From CAZWUZ01 sp964637655 [NCBI: uncultured bacterium] (GTDB lineage Bacteria; DAOPZR01), in contig CAZWUZ010000048.1 of NCBI GenBank assembly GCA_964637655.1, forward strand, positions 1 through 16,253: DNA of 16,253 nucleotides, given 5' to 3'. Every line of letters starts with the position of its first letter. Position 1 is the stretch's first letter. Both the position numbers and the translations under genes were made by a program. The notes beneath the pieces are model-generated. The model had not been told where the DNA came from. It saw nothing but the letters and a program-made list of their open reading frames with translations, and did no database searches. Of the stretch, positions 1 through 6,883 are shown one piece after another.

Positions 1-1366
1 TGTCCGTTGCCACCGGTGCTGCCGCTGCCGCGACCGGAGCCGCCAGCACCGGGACGCTCCCCGTGCCGAAGCCGAGCATACCGCGCCACGCGGCGCGGTC
101 CTGCGCCCAGGTAATGACCTGCGCCGACGGGTCGAGATACGTTTCCAGTTCCGCCAGCAGCGCCGCCACCGCCGCGACCGAATCGGCTGTCGCCGCCGCC
201 GCCTGCCACGCCGCTGAGCGCGCTGCCCAGGCCGGCGTGAAGGACGCGCCCTGCAGGCCGCCGGCGAACACCGTCAGCCCCTGCGCCAGCCCGCGCGCCT
301 CCGCGGCGGTGGCCAGCGCCCCCGCCCATGCCGTGCGCCGCGCGAACCACGCATCCTGCTGCGCGCTCACCTTCAGCGCCTGGTCGAGTTGCAAAAGCGC
401 CGCGCGCACCGTCGTCTCCGTCGCCGCGTTCACGGCCACCGCGGGGATACTCACCGCCCCCGGTGCCAGCCACGCTTCCAGCGCCTGCAGCCACGTTTCG
501 CGCTCCTGCGGCCATTCCCTGCCGGTGGCCTCCCAGGCGAGCTGGTCCTCCAGTTCGCGCAGCAGGTCGAGTACTGCCGCGGTGTCCGCTGCGTCATGCG
601 TCCGCGCGCTCCAGCCGGCGATATCCCATTCGTTGGCAAACGCCGCGGGCAGACACGCTTCGCCGAGCTGGCGCAGCACTCCGCCCGTCAGCGGCTGCCG
701 CGTCGCGGCCAGCCAGGCCGCGCGCTGGCTGCGCCACGACTTGATGAGCATCTCGCGCTTGAGCGCCGCCTCCAGCTGCCGCACCAGTTCACCCGGTGCG
801 ACAAGTGCTGCCGCGGGTTCGCTTACCGACACCGCTGCCGGCGTAACCGCCGCCGCGTATTCACCGGCCAGCGCGCTCACCGCGGCCAGCCACGCCCCGC
901 TGGCGCGTTCCCACGAGTCGTCCATCGCGTCACGCGTCAGCGTCCAGGCGCGCGCGCGCAGCAGTTCCGCCAGCGTCGGCACGGTCGCGGCATCGCCGAT
1001 CCGCCCGCGCCACGCCGCGCGCTCCGCCAGACCGTCCGCGGTCAGCGCCTCGTCACGCAGCGAGGCATCGTAGTCGACAAGCAGCTGCCCCGCCTCCGCC
1101 GGTGTCGTCGCCCGGCGCAGTTTCCTGCCCCACTCGAGGCGCTCGATATTCCAGCCGCGGCGCTGCGCCCCGTAGGTGGTCTGCTCTTCGAGTTGTTCGA
1201 GCAGCGTGCAGAATTGCGCGACGTCCGTGTCGCGTGCCACGGCAGTATCCGCTGTCTGCAGCACGTCAGCCAGCACCTGCCCGAAAATGCCCCATGGATT
1301 GGCAGCCGTGTCCGCCGCGAATGCCGGCAGCGGCAGCAGCACGAGCAGCAGCGCGAGGTACTTCAC
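1..1366 (-). CDS. Secreted protein of tandem W-x3-R-x2-W helical repeats (C-terminus beyond window)
   Basis: I do not recognise this as a named protein. The frame is open from a GTG at 1366 to the window edge, giving 455 codons with no stop. The GTG overlaps the stop of the preceding amidohydrolase by four bases (GTGA), so translation is probably coupled. Residues 1-17 form a signal peptide (Lys2, Leu-rich core, cleavage after AFA), so the mature chain should leave the cytoplasm. Residues 43-431 are about nine degenerate 36-59-residue repeats. Each has an L-x-x-L-L-x-x-L-E-x-x-L helix, then W-x3-R-x2-W. The Trp pairs lie at 72/79, 152/159, 211/218, 285/292, 340/347, 380/387 and 420/427. Degenerate copies lie near 119 and 247. 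An Ala/Pro/Val linker follows at 438-455. Several plus-strand frames are also open here, but only this one has a signal peptide, an operon overlap and a periodic protein pattern. Function is unknown; a binding or scaffold role is only a guess. Confidence 0.8.
   Translation of the reverse strand, partial: MKYLALLLVLLPLPAFAADTAANPWGIFGQVLADVLQTADTAVARDTDVAQFCTLLEQLEEQTTYGAQRRGWNIERLEWGRKLRRATTPAEAGQLLVDYDASLRDEALTADGLAERAAWRGRIGDAATVPTLAELLRARAWTLTRDAMDDSWERASGAWLAAVSALAGEYAAAVTPAAVSVSEPAAALVAPGELVRQLEAALKREMLIKSWRSQRAAWLAATRQPLTGGVLRQLGEACLPAAFANEWDIAGWSARTHDAADTAAVLDLLRELEDQLAWEATGREWPQERETWLQALEAWLAPGAVSIPAVAVNAATETTVRAALLQLDQALKVSAQQDAWFARRTAWAGALATAAEARGLAQGLTVFAGGLQGASFTPAWAARSAAWQAAAATADSVAAVAALLAELETYLDPSAQVITWAQDRAAWRGMLGFGTGSVPVLAAPVAAAAAPVATD
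74..1240 (-). repeat. Nine degenerate ~40-residue protein repeats
   Basis: Within the secreted protein, the first Trp of each W-x3-R-x2-W signature recurs at residues 72, 152, 211, 247, 285, 340, 380 and 420. One copy has Gly112 in the first Trp position and keeps Trp119. Steps are 40, 40, 59, 36, 38, 55, 40 and 40 residues; the two long steps hold Ala/Val/Pro-rich inserts. Upstream of each Trp pair lies an amphipathic Leu-rich helix, often preceded by A-A/T-T. The repeats are seen at protein level; the DNA copies are too diverged for recent duplication. Confidence 0.75.
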
Positions 1367-2217
1367 CGCTTCCCCTTCGTCAGCGCGCCGTAGAGGCGCG
1401 GCTGCCGGTCGCGCCGCCAGTTCCGCCCCGGCGCCGTGCGCAGGTCGGCCGCATCGAGCGTCGCCAGCAGCAGCTGCTCCTGCTCTTCCGCCTGCGCCAG
1501 CACCTTACCCTGCGGCCCGATAATGCAGCTCCGCCCGAGGAAGCGCAGCTCCCCCTCCTCACCGCAGCGGTTGGCCGCGACGACAAAAACGCCGTTGGTG
1601 CAGGCGAGCGCCTGCAGTTCGCACAGCCAGCTCCCGGCCGCCCCCTGCGGGGTTGCCGACGGGATGATGAGCAGGTCCGCCCCCTGCAGCGCGAGTGCGC
1701 GCGCCGCCTCGGGGAAATGCCGGTCGTAGCAGAGCAGCAGTCCCGCTTTCATGCCGGCCGCGCGCACGGGCTTGAGCACTATCCCCGCGCGGAAGCACTC
1801 CTGCTCGCGCGCCGCGGGGAACTGCGGCAGATGCGTCTTGCGGTAGGTGGCGGCGATTTTGCCGCGCGCGTCGATGAGCACCGCGCTCAGGTACGGTTTC
1901 CCCGCCCCGGCCGTCTCCGCCACCGAGACCACCGCGGCAATACCGCACTCGCGCGCTATCGCCGCCACGTTGTTGACAAAGGGGCCGGGGACCGGCTCGA
2001 CATGCGCGCGGGGCGCCCGCCGCTGCCGCGCCGGGAAGTAGGGGGCGTTGGTCAGCTCAGGAAAAACAATGAGCGCGGCACCGCGCCGGGCCGCGCGTTC
2101 CATATGCCGCCGTACGCGCAGCAGCTGGTCGTAAATCCCCAGGTCGCCGCACGGGCATTGCGCCACCGCTATCGTGAGCAGTCCATCAGGTTGTGCGTGC
2201 CGCATCATGCCTGCCAT
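1363..2217 (-). CDS. Nitrilase-superfamily C-N hydrolase (amidase)
   Basis: This is a carbon-nitrogen hydrolase of 284 residues, the usual size for the family. The catalytic triad is visible, numbered from the ATG at 2217: Glu54 in FPELTNAP, Lys127 in YRKTHLP and Cys163 in CYDRHFPEAAR. Family members cleave non-peptide C-N bonds in the cytoplasm. The CYDRHFPE nucleophile context is nearest to N-carbamoyl amino acid or polyamine amidases, but the substrate cannot be fixed from motifs. The frame stays open to 2271. I chose 2217 because a TTGCCT-17-TATACT promoter ends eight bases before that ATG and no Shine-Dalgarno site precedes it; ATGs at 2208 and 2205 are alternatives. The gene is divergent from a glycosyltransferase and overlaps the next minus-strand gene by four bases. 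Confidence is high for the family and low for the substrate. Confidence 0.92.
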   Translation of the reverse strand: MAGMMRHAQPDGLLTIAVAQCPCGDLGIYDQLLRVRRHMERAARRGAALIVFPELTNAPYFPARQRRAPRAHVEPVPGPFVNNVAAIARECGIAAVVSVAETAGAGKPYLSAVLIDARGKIAATYRKTHLPQFPAAREQECFRAGIVLKPVRAAGMKAGLLLCYDRHFPEAARALALQGADLLIIPSATPQGAAGSWLCELQALACTNGVFVVAANRCGEEGELRFLGRSCIIGPQGKVLAQAEEQEQLLLATLDAADLRTAPGRNWRRDRQPRLYGALTKGKR

Positions 2218-2225
2218 AGTCGCGA

Positions 2226-2254
2226 AGTATACCCTATGACAGCGCGAAAGGCAA
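2226..2254 (-). promoter_or_regulatory. Promoter of the amidohydrolase operon, leaderless type
   Basis: Reading the minus strand, the -35 is TTGCCT (2254-2249), the spacer is 17 bases and the -10 is TATACT (2231-2226). Eight bases then separate the -10 from the ATG at 2217, so the predicted start of transcription lies within one or two bases of the start codon. No ribosome-binding site can fit. Confidence 0.7.
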
Positions 2255-2264
2255 TATAGTTGCA

Positions 2265-2293
2265 TGGACAAACAGGGTTGGTTGTGCTATCAT
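2265..2293 (+). promoter_or_regulatory. Promoter of the glycosyltransferase pair, leaderless type
   Basis: The -35 is TGGACA (2265-2270), the spacer is 17 bases and the -10 is TATCAT (2288-2293). The ATG at 2300 follows after six bases, which is where transcription should start. The -35 boxes of this promoter and the divergent one are only 10 bases apart, so one bound protein could affect both. Confidence 0.6.
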
Positions 2294-2299
2294 TCCGCC

Positions 2300-3016
2300 A
2301 TGAACGCCGCGCCGCAACTGTCGCTCATCCTTACTACCTACAACGATGCGGGAGTGCTGGCTGCCTCGCTTCCGGTCATCGACAGTTTCTTCCGTCGCAC
2401 CGCCATCACGCATGAGCTCATCGTGGTCGATGACGGTTCCACCGCACCCGTGGCACTGCAGGCACTCGAACAGCTGCGCCGCGAGCGTCCCGACCTGGTC
2501 ATGCTCTCGCTGCCGCGGAACTGCGGACGCGGGGCCGCGGTCAAGGAGGGGCTGCGCCGCGCGCGCGGCGTCTATGCCGGGTTCATTGACAATGACCTTG
2601 AGATCCCCGTCTATTACCTGCTCCCCATGCTGCAGGTGCTGGAAACCGGAGCCGATGTCGTGCTCGCCAGCCGCGTCTATACCCTCACCCTGCGCAACAG
2701 CGTCCGCTACGTCTTGACCAAGGGCTATGCCGGCATGGCCAACCTGCTGCTCGGCCTGCCAGATCTCGATACCGAAACCGGCGCCAAGCTCTTCCGCCGG
2801 GAAAAGGTGCTGACGCTGCTGCCGCTGACCCCCAACGACCGCTGGTTCTGGGATACGGAAATCGTCTTCCAGGCCCACCGCGCCGGGCTCGATATCAGGC
2901 AGGTGGCCATCGCGCTCAACAAGCGGCATGATGTGCCGACCAGCGTCGATTTCCTGCCGGCCATCAGCGGCTACCTGCGCGACCTGCTGCGCCTGGCCTG
3001 GCGCTCACACCGCTGA
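2300..3016 (+). CDS. Family 2 glycosyltransferase, polyprenyl-phosphate sugar synthase type
   Basis: This GT-A fold glycosyltransferase of 238 residues opens with the family's LSLILTTYND strand. It has a VVDDGS nucleotide-binding motif (Asp44, Asp45), a FIDNDLEIP metal-site region in place of the usual DxD, and a WFWDTEIVF segment near the acceptor site. There is no C-terminal membrane domain, so it resembles the DPM1-like class that loads a sugar from a nucleotide donor onto polyprenyl phosphate at the inner membrane face. The frame is open from 2264, but the promoter overlaps that ATG and points to 2300. The next gene, 11 bases downstream, encodes a GT-C enzyme of the type that uses polyprenyl-phosphate sugars. 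This donor-maker and donor-user pairing is my inference, after systems such as ArnC/ArnT. The sugar is unknown. Confidence 0.9.
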   Translation: MNAAPQLSLILTTYNDAGVLAASLPVIDSFFRRTAITHELIVVDDGSTAPVALQALEQLRRERPDLVMLSLPRNCGRGAAVKEGLRRARGVYAGFIDNDLEIPVYYLLPMLQVLETGADVVLASRVYTLTLRNSVRYVLTKGYAGMANLLLGLPDLDTETGAKLFRREKVLTLLPLTPNDRWFWDTEIVFQAHRAGLDIRQVAIALNKRHDVPTSVDFLPAISGYLRDLLRLAWRSHR

Positions 3017-3027
3017 CCGCTCCCGGC

Positions 3028-4374
3028 ATGCGCCGTCTCCTGCTGCTCTTCCTGCTGCTCACTGTCGTCAAGGGAGCCGCGCTCGACGCGCAGAGTTTGT
3101 GGATTGATGAAGGCCATACGTGGCATGATGCCGTAGCCGGCAACATCCTGCATCCCGAAGGCACCACCCCGCTCTGGACCGCGGTCTCGGTCCTGGCCCT
3201 GCACCTCGGGGCCATGCTTCCGGTGGAAACCGCGCTGCGCCTGCCGTCGCTGCTCTGCGGCCTGGCCGCGCTCGCCGTGCTGGCCTTCGCCTTCCCGTTC
3301 CCCCGCAGCGCAAGCCGCCTCTGGATTCTGCTGCTGACCGGGCTGCATCCCCTGCTCTACTGGCATGACCGCGATGCGCGTATGTACTCCCTGCTCTTCC
3401 TCTGTGCCAGCGTCATCGTCACCGTCATCGCCCGCCGTCTCGACGGCCGGCATGCCCCGTTCGCCCTTGCCTTCCTCGCCGCCGTCATCGGCACCTACGC
3501 GCACCCGTTCCTCCTCGCGCTGCTCGGCCCGCTGACCCTCTGGCTCTGGTGGCAGCCGGTGCTGCTGTCGCGTCGTGCCCTCGTCGGCGCCGTGCTCTGT
3601 TTCGTCCTCTGTCTGCTTCCCCTGCTCGCCGTCTATGGAGAAACGCTGCTCCGCTTTGGCACGCCCACTGCCCCGCCACCGTTCGCTGAACGGCTCACCG
3701 GTGCCGTCCATGCCGGGGCGCAGGCGCTCTTCGGCTACTCCGCGTTCTCGCGCCGCCATTTTCCCCTCTGGACCGCCGTCGGCCTCCCCCTCTGCACCGC
3801 CATCCTCCTCGTGCTCGTTGTCCGCGGACTGCGCACCCCGTCATCCGCCCGTGCGCTCTTCGTAGCCACGTCGCTCGCCCCGGCCCTCCTCACTTTGTGT
3901 GCCGGTGCCGCCGGTGCCGTGTTCGTCATGCCGCGCTATTTCATCATCTGCCTGCCGGCGCTGCTTGCCCTGCTCGCCTGCCTGCCCGCCGCCCGTTCCA
4001 CCCGTCTCATGCTCCTGCTGCTGATCGCCGTCTTTGCTTTCGGTTCGTCTACCGCGGCCACCGACCCGCGCTTCGCCCGCGAGGACTGGCGCGGCCTGGC
4101 GGCACTCATGCAGGAGACCGTTGCTGCCGGTGGCGAAGCGGGTTTCATCGGTGCCCCGCCCCACGTCTACCGCCTCTATCAGCAGGCCGCTCCGGCGGTT
4201 GCCGACAGCACCGCCTGGCTTGACACCGCCCCGCCCGGCACGCGGCTGCTCGTGCTCTATCACGCCTATCGCCGCCTCGCCGTGCCGCTGCGCGACGATC
4301 CGCGCTACCGGGTGCGTGACTGGTCACGCTTCGTGCTGGTGACACTTGACGCTAACACCGCCGGTGCTGTATAA
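3028..4374 (+). CDS. GT-C membrane glycosyltransferase (GT39/GT83-like)
   Basis: This integral membrane protein of 448 residues has roughly ten hydrophobic segments. A short N-terminal segment (about residues 3-19) is followed by SLWIDEGHTW, with Asp27-Glu28. That acidic pair just after the first membrane segment is the signature of the protein mannosyltransferase/ArnT superfamily, where the Asp is the catalytic base facing the periplasm. A YWHDRDARMY segment near residue 111 fits the second conserved periplasmic region. A soluble stretch of about 100 residues ends the protein. Such enzymes move a sugar from a polyprenyl-phosphate carrier to an outward-facing lipid, glycan or protein. It lies 11 bases after the family 2 glycosyltransferase and has no clear Shine-Dalgarno site. 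The acceptor is unknown. Confidence 0.85.
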   Translation: MRRLLLLFLLLTVVKGAALDAQSLWIDEGHTWHDAVAGNILHPEGTTPLWTAVSVLALHLGAMLPVETALRLPSLLCGLAALAVLAFAFPFPRSASRLWILLLTGLHPLLYWHDRDARMYSLLFLCASVIVTVIARRLDGRHAPFALAFLAAVIGTYAHPFLLALLGPLTLWLWWQPVLLSRRALVGAVLCFVLCLLPLLAVYGETLLRFGTPTAPPPFAERLTGAVHAGAQALFGYSAFSRRHFPLWTAVGLPLCTAILLVLVVRGLRTPSSARALFVATSLAPALLTLCAGAAGAVFVMPRYFIICLPALLALLACLPAARSTRLMLLLLIAVFAFGSSTAATDPRFAREDWRGLAALMQETVAAGGEAGFIGAPPHVYRLYQQAAPAVADSTAWLDTAPPGTRLLVLYHAYRRLAVPLRDDPRYRVRDWSRFVLVTLDANTAGAV

Positions 4375-4375
4375 A
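4346..4375 (+). promoter_or_regulatory. Promoter of the acetyltransferase/radical SAM/SGNH operon, leaderless type
   Basis: The -35 is TTGACG (4346-4351), the spacer is 18 bases and the -10 is TATAAA (4370-4375). The ATG at 4383 follows after seven bases, so the transcript should begin at or beside the start codon. The promoter sits in the last codons of the upstream gene, which makes 4383-6883 its own transcription unit, though read-through is possible. Confidence 0.65.
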
Positions 4376-4382
4376 CAGCGCC

Positions 4383-4934
4383 ATGGACAAGATTATCAGC
4401 GAGGTGCCGCCCAGCCGTCTCCTCCGCTATGCGCTCTACCGCTTCGTCAGCATCCTTTACCGCCTGCTCATCTTTTCCCCGCTGCAGCTGTTTTTGCTGC
4501 GCCTCTGCGGCGCCACCATCGGCCGCAACGTCGTCTGCGAGCCCTCCTCCTTCTACAACCTCTATGTCCGCGGGTTCCGCAATCTCGTCATCGGTGACAA
4601 CGTCTATATCGGGCCCGAATGTCTCTTCGATCTCGCCAACCGCATCGAGATCCGCGACAATGCCACGCTCGCCGCGCGCGTCAACATCGTCACGCATCTC
4701 AACGTCGGCTATAAGGACCACCCGCTGCAGCAGCGGATGCCGCGCCAGGACACTGCGGTCATCATCGGCGCGGGCGCGTTCGTCGGCACCGGCACCATCA
4801 TCCTCGCCGGCAAACATATCGGGACCAACACGTTTGTCGGGGCCGGGTCGCTGGTGCATCGTTCCACTGAAGACAACGCGCTCTATGCCGGCGTCCCCGC
4901 GAAAAAGATTTCCGACCTGACCGATGCGCTCTGA
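4383..4934 (+). CDS. Left-handed beta-helix O-acetyltransferase (WbbJ/CysE-like)
   Basis: This protein of 183 residues belongs to the hexapeptide-repeat acyltransferases. Residues 13-42 are hydrophobic and basic and may lie on the membrane. The beta-helix follows, with [LIV]-G-x4 turns such as IGRNVV, IGDNVYIGPEC, IGAGAFVGTGT and IGTNTFVGAGS. His105 in VTHLNVG sits where the catalytic His of the xenobiotic/maltose acetyltransferase subgroup lies. A typical YAGVPAKKI end closes the domain. These enzymes act as trimers and transfer acetyl from acetyl-CoA to a sugar hydroxyl. The gene starts directly behind its promoter and overlaps the radical SAM gene by 11 bases. Modification of a glycan from this cluster is an inference from context. 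Confidence 0.9.
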   Translation: MDKIISEVPPSRLLRYALYRFVSILYRLLIFSPLQLFLLRLCGATIGRNVVCEPSSFYNLYVRGFRNLVIGDNVYIGPECLFDLANRIEIRDNATLAARVNIVTHLNVGYKDHPLQQRMPRQDTAVIIGAGAFVGTGTIILAGKHIGTNTFVGAGSLVHRSTEDNALYAGVPAKKISDLTDAL

Positions 4935-5943
4935 CGTCGCTCCCCTGGCCGGCCTCGCCTGGTCGCTCGCCGCTGATGGCTGCCTTACCCCGTCACGCCT
5001 CGCCACGCTCGCGCGCAACACCGGGCGCGGGCTGGCGCTCGATGAGCGCGCCGGCCCGCTGCCATCCGCGCTCGTCATCGAGCCGACCGATGCCTGCACC
5101 CTCGACTGTCCCGGCTGCGGCTACAATCTTTCCGTGCCGAAAACGCGCACGCGTCTTGCCTTCAGCGACTATACCCGCATCATCGACGAAGCCGCACCCG
5201 CCGCCATTGCCGTGCTCCTCTATCTTGCCGGCGAGCCCTTCCTGCATCCGGAACTCCCGGCCATGGTTGAGCATGCCGCGCGCCGCCGACTGGCGGTAGT
5301 CATCAGCACCAACGGCAATTTTCCCGCGCCCGCTGACTGGGCGCAGCGTCTCGCGCAGGCGCACTGCCATACGCTGATCTTTTCGCTCTCGGGACATGCG
5401 CAGGAGGTCTATGCCGCCTACCACCGTCGCGGTTCGCTCGCCGCGGTGCAGGAACGCATCCGCGAGGCGCTTGCCGCCCGCCGCAGCGGACGTCATCCGC
5501 GCGTGGTCATCCGCTACCTCGACACCGGCACCAATGCCGGCGACATCGCCGCGGCCCGCGCGTATTACACGAATCTCGGGGTCGACCGCTTCGAAGTGCG
5601 GCAGGCACTGGCGCAGTTGTCGGTCAGCGGCACAAACGCTGCTCCTGCCCCCTCCGGCAACAGCCAACCCGCCCGGCACAATGCCTGTTTCTGGCTCTGG
5701 AGTATCCCGGTCATCAAGGCCGACCTGCGCGTCATCCCCTGCTGCTACGAGTTTTTCGGGGTGCCGCCGCTCGGCTCGCTGCGTGACCGTTCGCTGGCGG
5801 AGATCTGGAACGGGCCGGCCTACCGCGCGTTCCGCGCCCGCGTGCTGCGCGAGCGCCCGACCATACCCTGCTGCGCGCAATGCCGCAGCCGCCTCGGCTT
5901 CCAGGACGAAGCCTTCGCCGAAAAGCGCACGGTCACGCTGTGA
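4924..5943 (+). CDS. Radical SAM protein with SPASM-like C-terminal cysteines
   Basis: Residues 50-65 carry the radical SAM cluster motif as C-x3-C-x2-C (Cys58, Cys62, Cys65), which binds the 4Fe-4S cluster that cleaves S-adenosylmethionine. LAGEP (102-106) matches the SAM-binding GGE position. STNG near residue 129 fits the next strand of the barrel. The C-terminus has Cys255, Cys273, Cys274, Cys316, Cys317 and Cys320, plus a LAEIWNGPAYRAFR segment, typical of SPASM/twitch auxiliary cluster domains. Total length is 339 residues. The start overlaps the acetyltransferase gene by 11 bases and the end overlaps the SGNH gene by four. SPASM enzymes often modify peptides, but no precursor peptide gene is visible, and related proteins also occur among polysaccharide genes. 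The substrate is unknown. Confidence 0.9.
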   Translation: MRSDVAPLAGLAWSLAADGCLTPSRLATLARNTGRGLALDERAGPLPSALVIEPTDACTLDCPGCGYNLSVPKTRTRLAFSDYTRIIDEAAPAAIAVLLYLAGEPFLHPELPAMVEHAARRRLAVVISTNGNFPAPADWAQRLAQAHCHTLIFSLSGHAQEVYAAYHRRGSLAAVQERIREALAARRSGRHPRVVIRYLDTGTNAGDIAAARAYYTNLGVDRFEVRQALAQLSVSGTNAAPAPSGNSQPARHNACFWLWSIPVIKADLRVIPCCYEFFGVPPLGSLRDRSLAEIWNGPAYRAFRARVLRERPTIPCCAQCRSRLGFQDEAFAEKRTVTL

Positions 5944-6883
5944 CCCTCCGTTTTGCCCGCACCTGTCCGCGCACGACCAACGTGCTGCTCTTCTTCGCTG
6001 CACTTGGCGTCGCGCTCGCGCTCGCCGAGACCGTGTTGCGGTTCGCCTATCTGCGCAGCGACGCATTCGGCAATACCGTCGCCTCCCGCCAATGGCGTAA
6101 ACGCTACTGGCAGCCAATCAACACGCAGGGGTATCGTGATCAGGAGTGGGACCTGCGTCCCGGACGCCGGCGCATCGTGCTGCTTGGCGATTCGTTCTTC
6201 GCCGGGGCAGGTATCGAGGACATCGCCAGCCGCCTCGACGGTCACCTGCGACGCCGTTTTCCTGACCACTCATTTTCACCATAGCGCAGTGCGGCTGGAA
6301 CACCCCCGAACAGCTGCGTGCGCTGCAGTCGCTTCCATTCACCGTCGACCGTGTCATCCTCGGCTACTACATGAACGATATCGGCACACCGCGCGTGCCC
6401 CTGCCGCCGGTCAGCAGCGGCTGGTGGCTGGTGGAAAAATCAGCACTGCTCAATTTTGCCTGGTGGAGTGTCGCCCGACGCGATGCCGCGTGGCAGGCAT
6501 ACGCCGCCGCGACCCTCGCCCAGTACACTGAAGCCGCCACCTGGGCACGGCACCGCAGTGAAATCGACGCACTCCTCGGCGCCTGCCGGGCGTATCCGGA
6601 ACCTCCGCTGGTCGTCTTTTTCCCGATTCTGACCGCGCCGGACCATCCGGCGCACGCGGTTGTCCGCGCGCACTTACGCGCCACCGGCACCGGGTGCCTC
6701 GATGTTGCCGCCCTGCTGCACAAACACCGGTTCACCGTCAACGATAGCGTGGTCAATGCGCTCGACCCGCACCCCTCAGTCCGCCTGCTGACGCTGCTTG
6801 CTGACGAAGTAAGCGCCCGCCTTACCGTTGCACCTGATACATCCGCAAGCGCAGCGACAGTCCCAGCACCGACACTGAACTGA
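5940..6883 (+). pseudogene. SGNH/GDSL hydrolase interrupted by a -1-base frameshift
   Basis: A GTG at 5940 overlaps the radical SAM stop (GTGA) and opens a frame that ends at 6284. It encodes a membrane anchor (residues 14-29), an N-x2-GYRDQEW stretch and the SGNH block I motif GDSFFAGAG, with nucleophile Ser85. The rest of the family continues in another frame to 6883: GWNTPEQL (block II-like Gly), GYYMNDIG (block III Asn) and ALDPHPS (block V Asp and His). The frames join cleanly near 6270-6280 at a run of four T. One extra T would restore a 314-residue protein with all four blocks. The family includes membrane-anchored acyl esterases that act on cell-surface glycans. I cannot tell a true mutation from a sequencing error in the T run. 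Intact flanking blocks suggest the damage is recent or artefactual. Confidence 0.85.

Noticed and set aside
63-1393. Long open frames on the plus strand over the left-end gene
   Set aside because: Their products are Ala/Ser/Arg-rich with no motif or membrane pattern. They are shadows of a GC-rich minus-strand gene that has a signal peptide, operon overlap and periodic repeats.
2971-3759. Minus-strand frame with a Glu/Gly/Gln-rich product opposite the GT-C gene
   Set aside because: The plus-strand product has clear membrane helices and the IDE motif. The opposing charged sequence is what hydrophobic codons give in reverse.
4993-6117. Minus-strand frame opposite the radical SAM gene
   Set aside because: The plus-strand frame has the C-x3-C-x2-C motif and SPASM-like cysteines; the reverse product shows nothing recognisable.
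6262-6284. Programmed -1 frameshifting in the SGNH gene
   Set aside because: There is no X-XXY-YYZ slippery heptamer in the correct phase and no obvious downstream hairpin. A simple indel at the T run explains the data.
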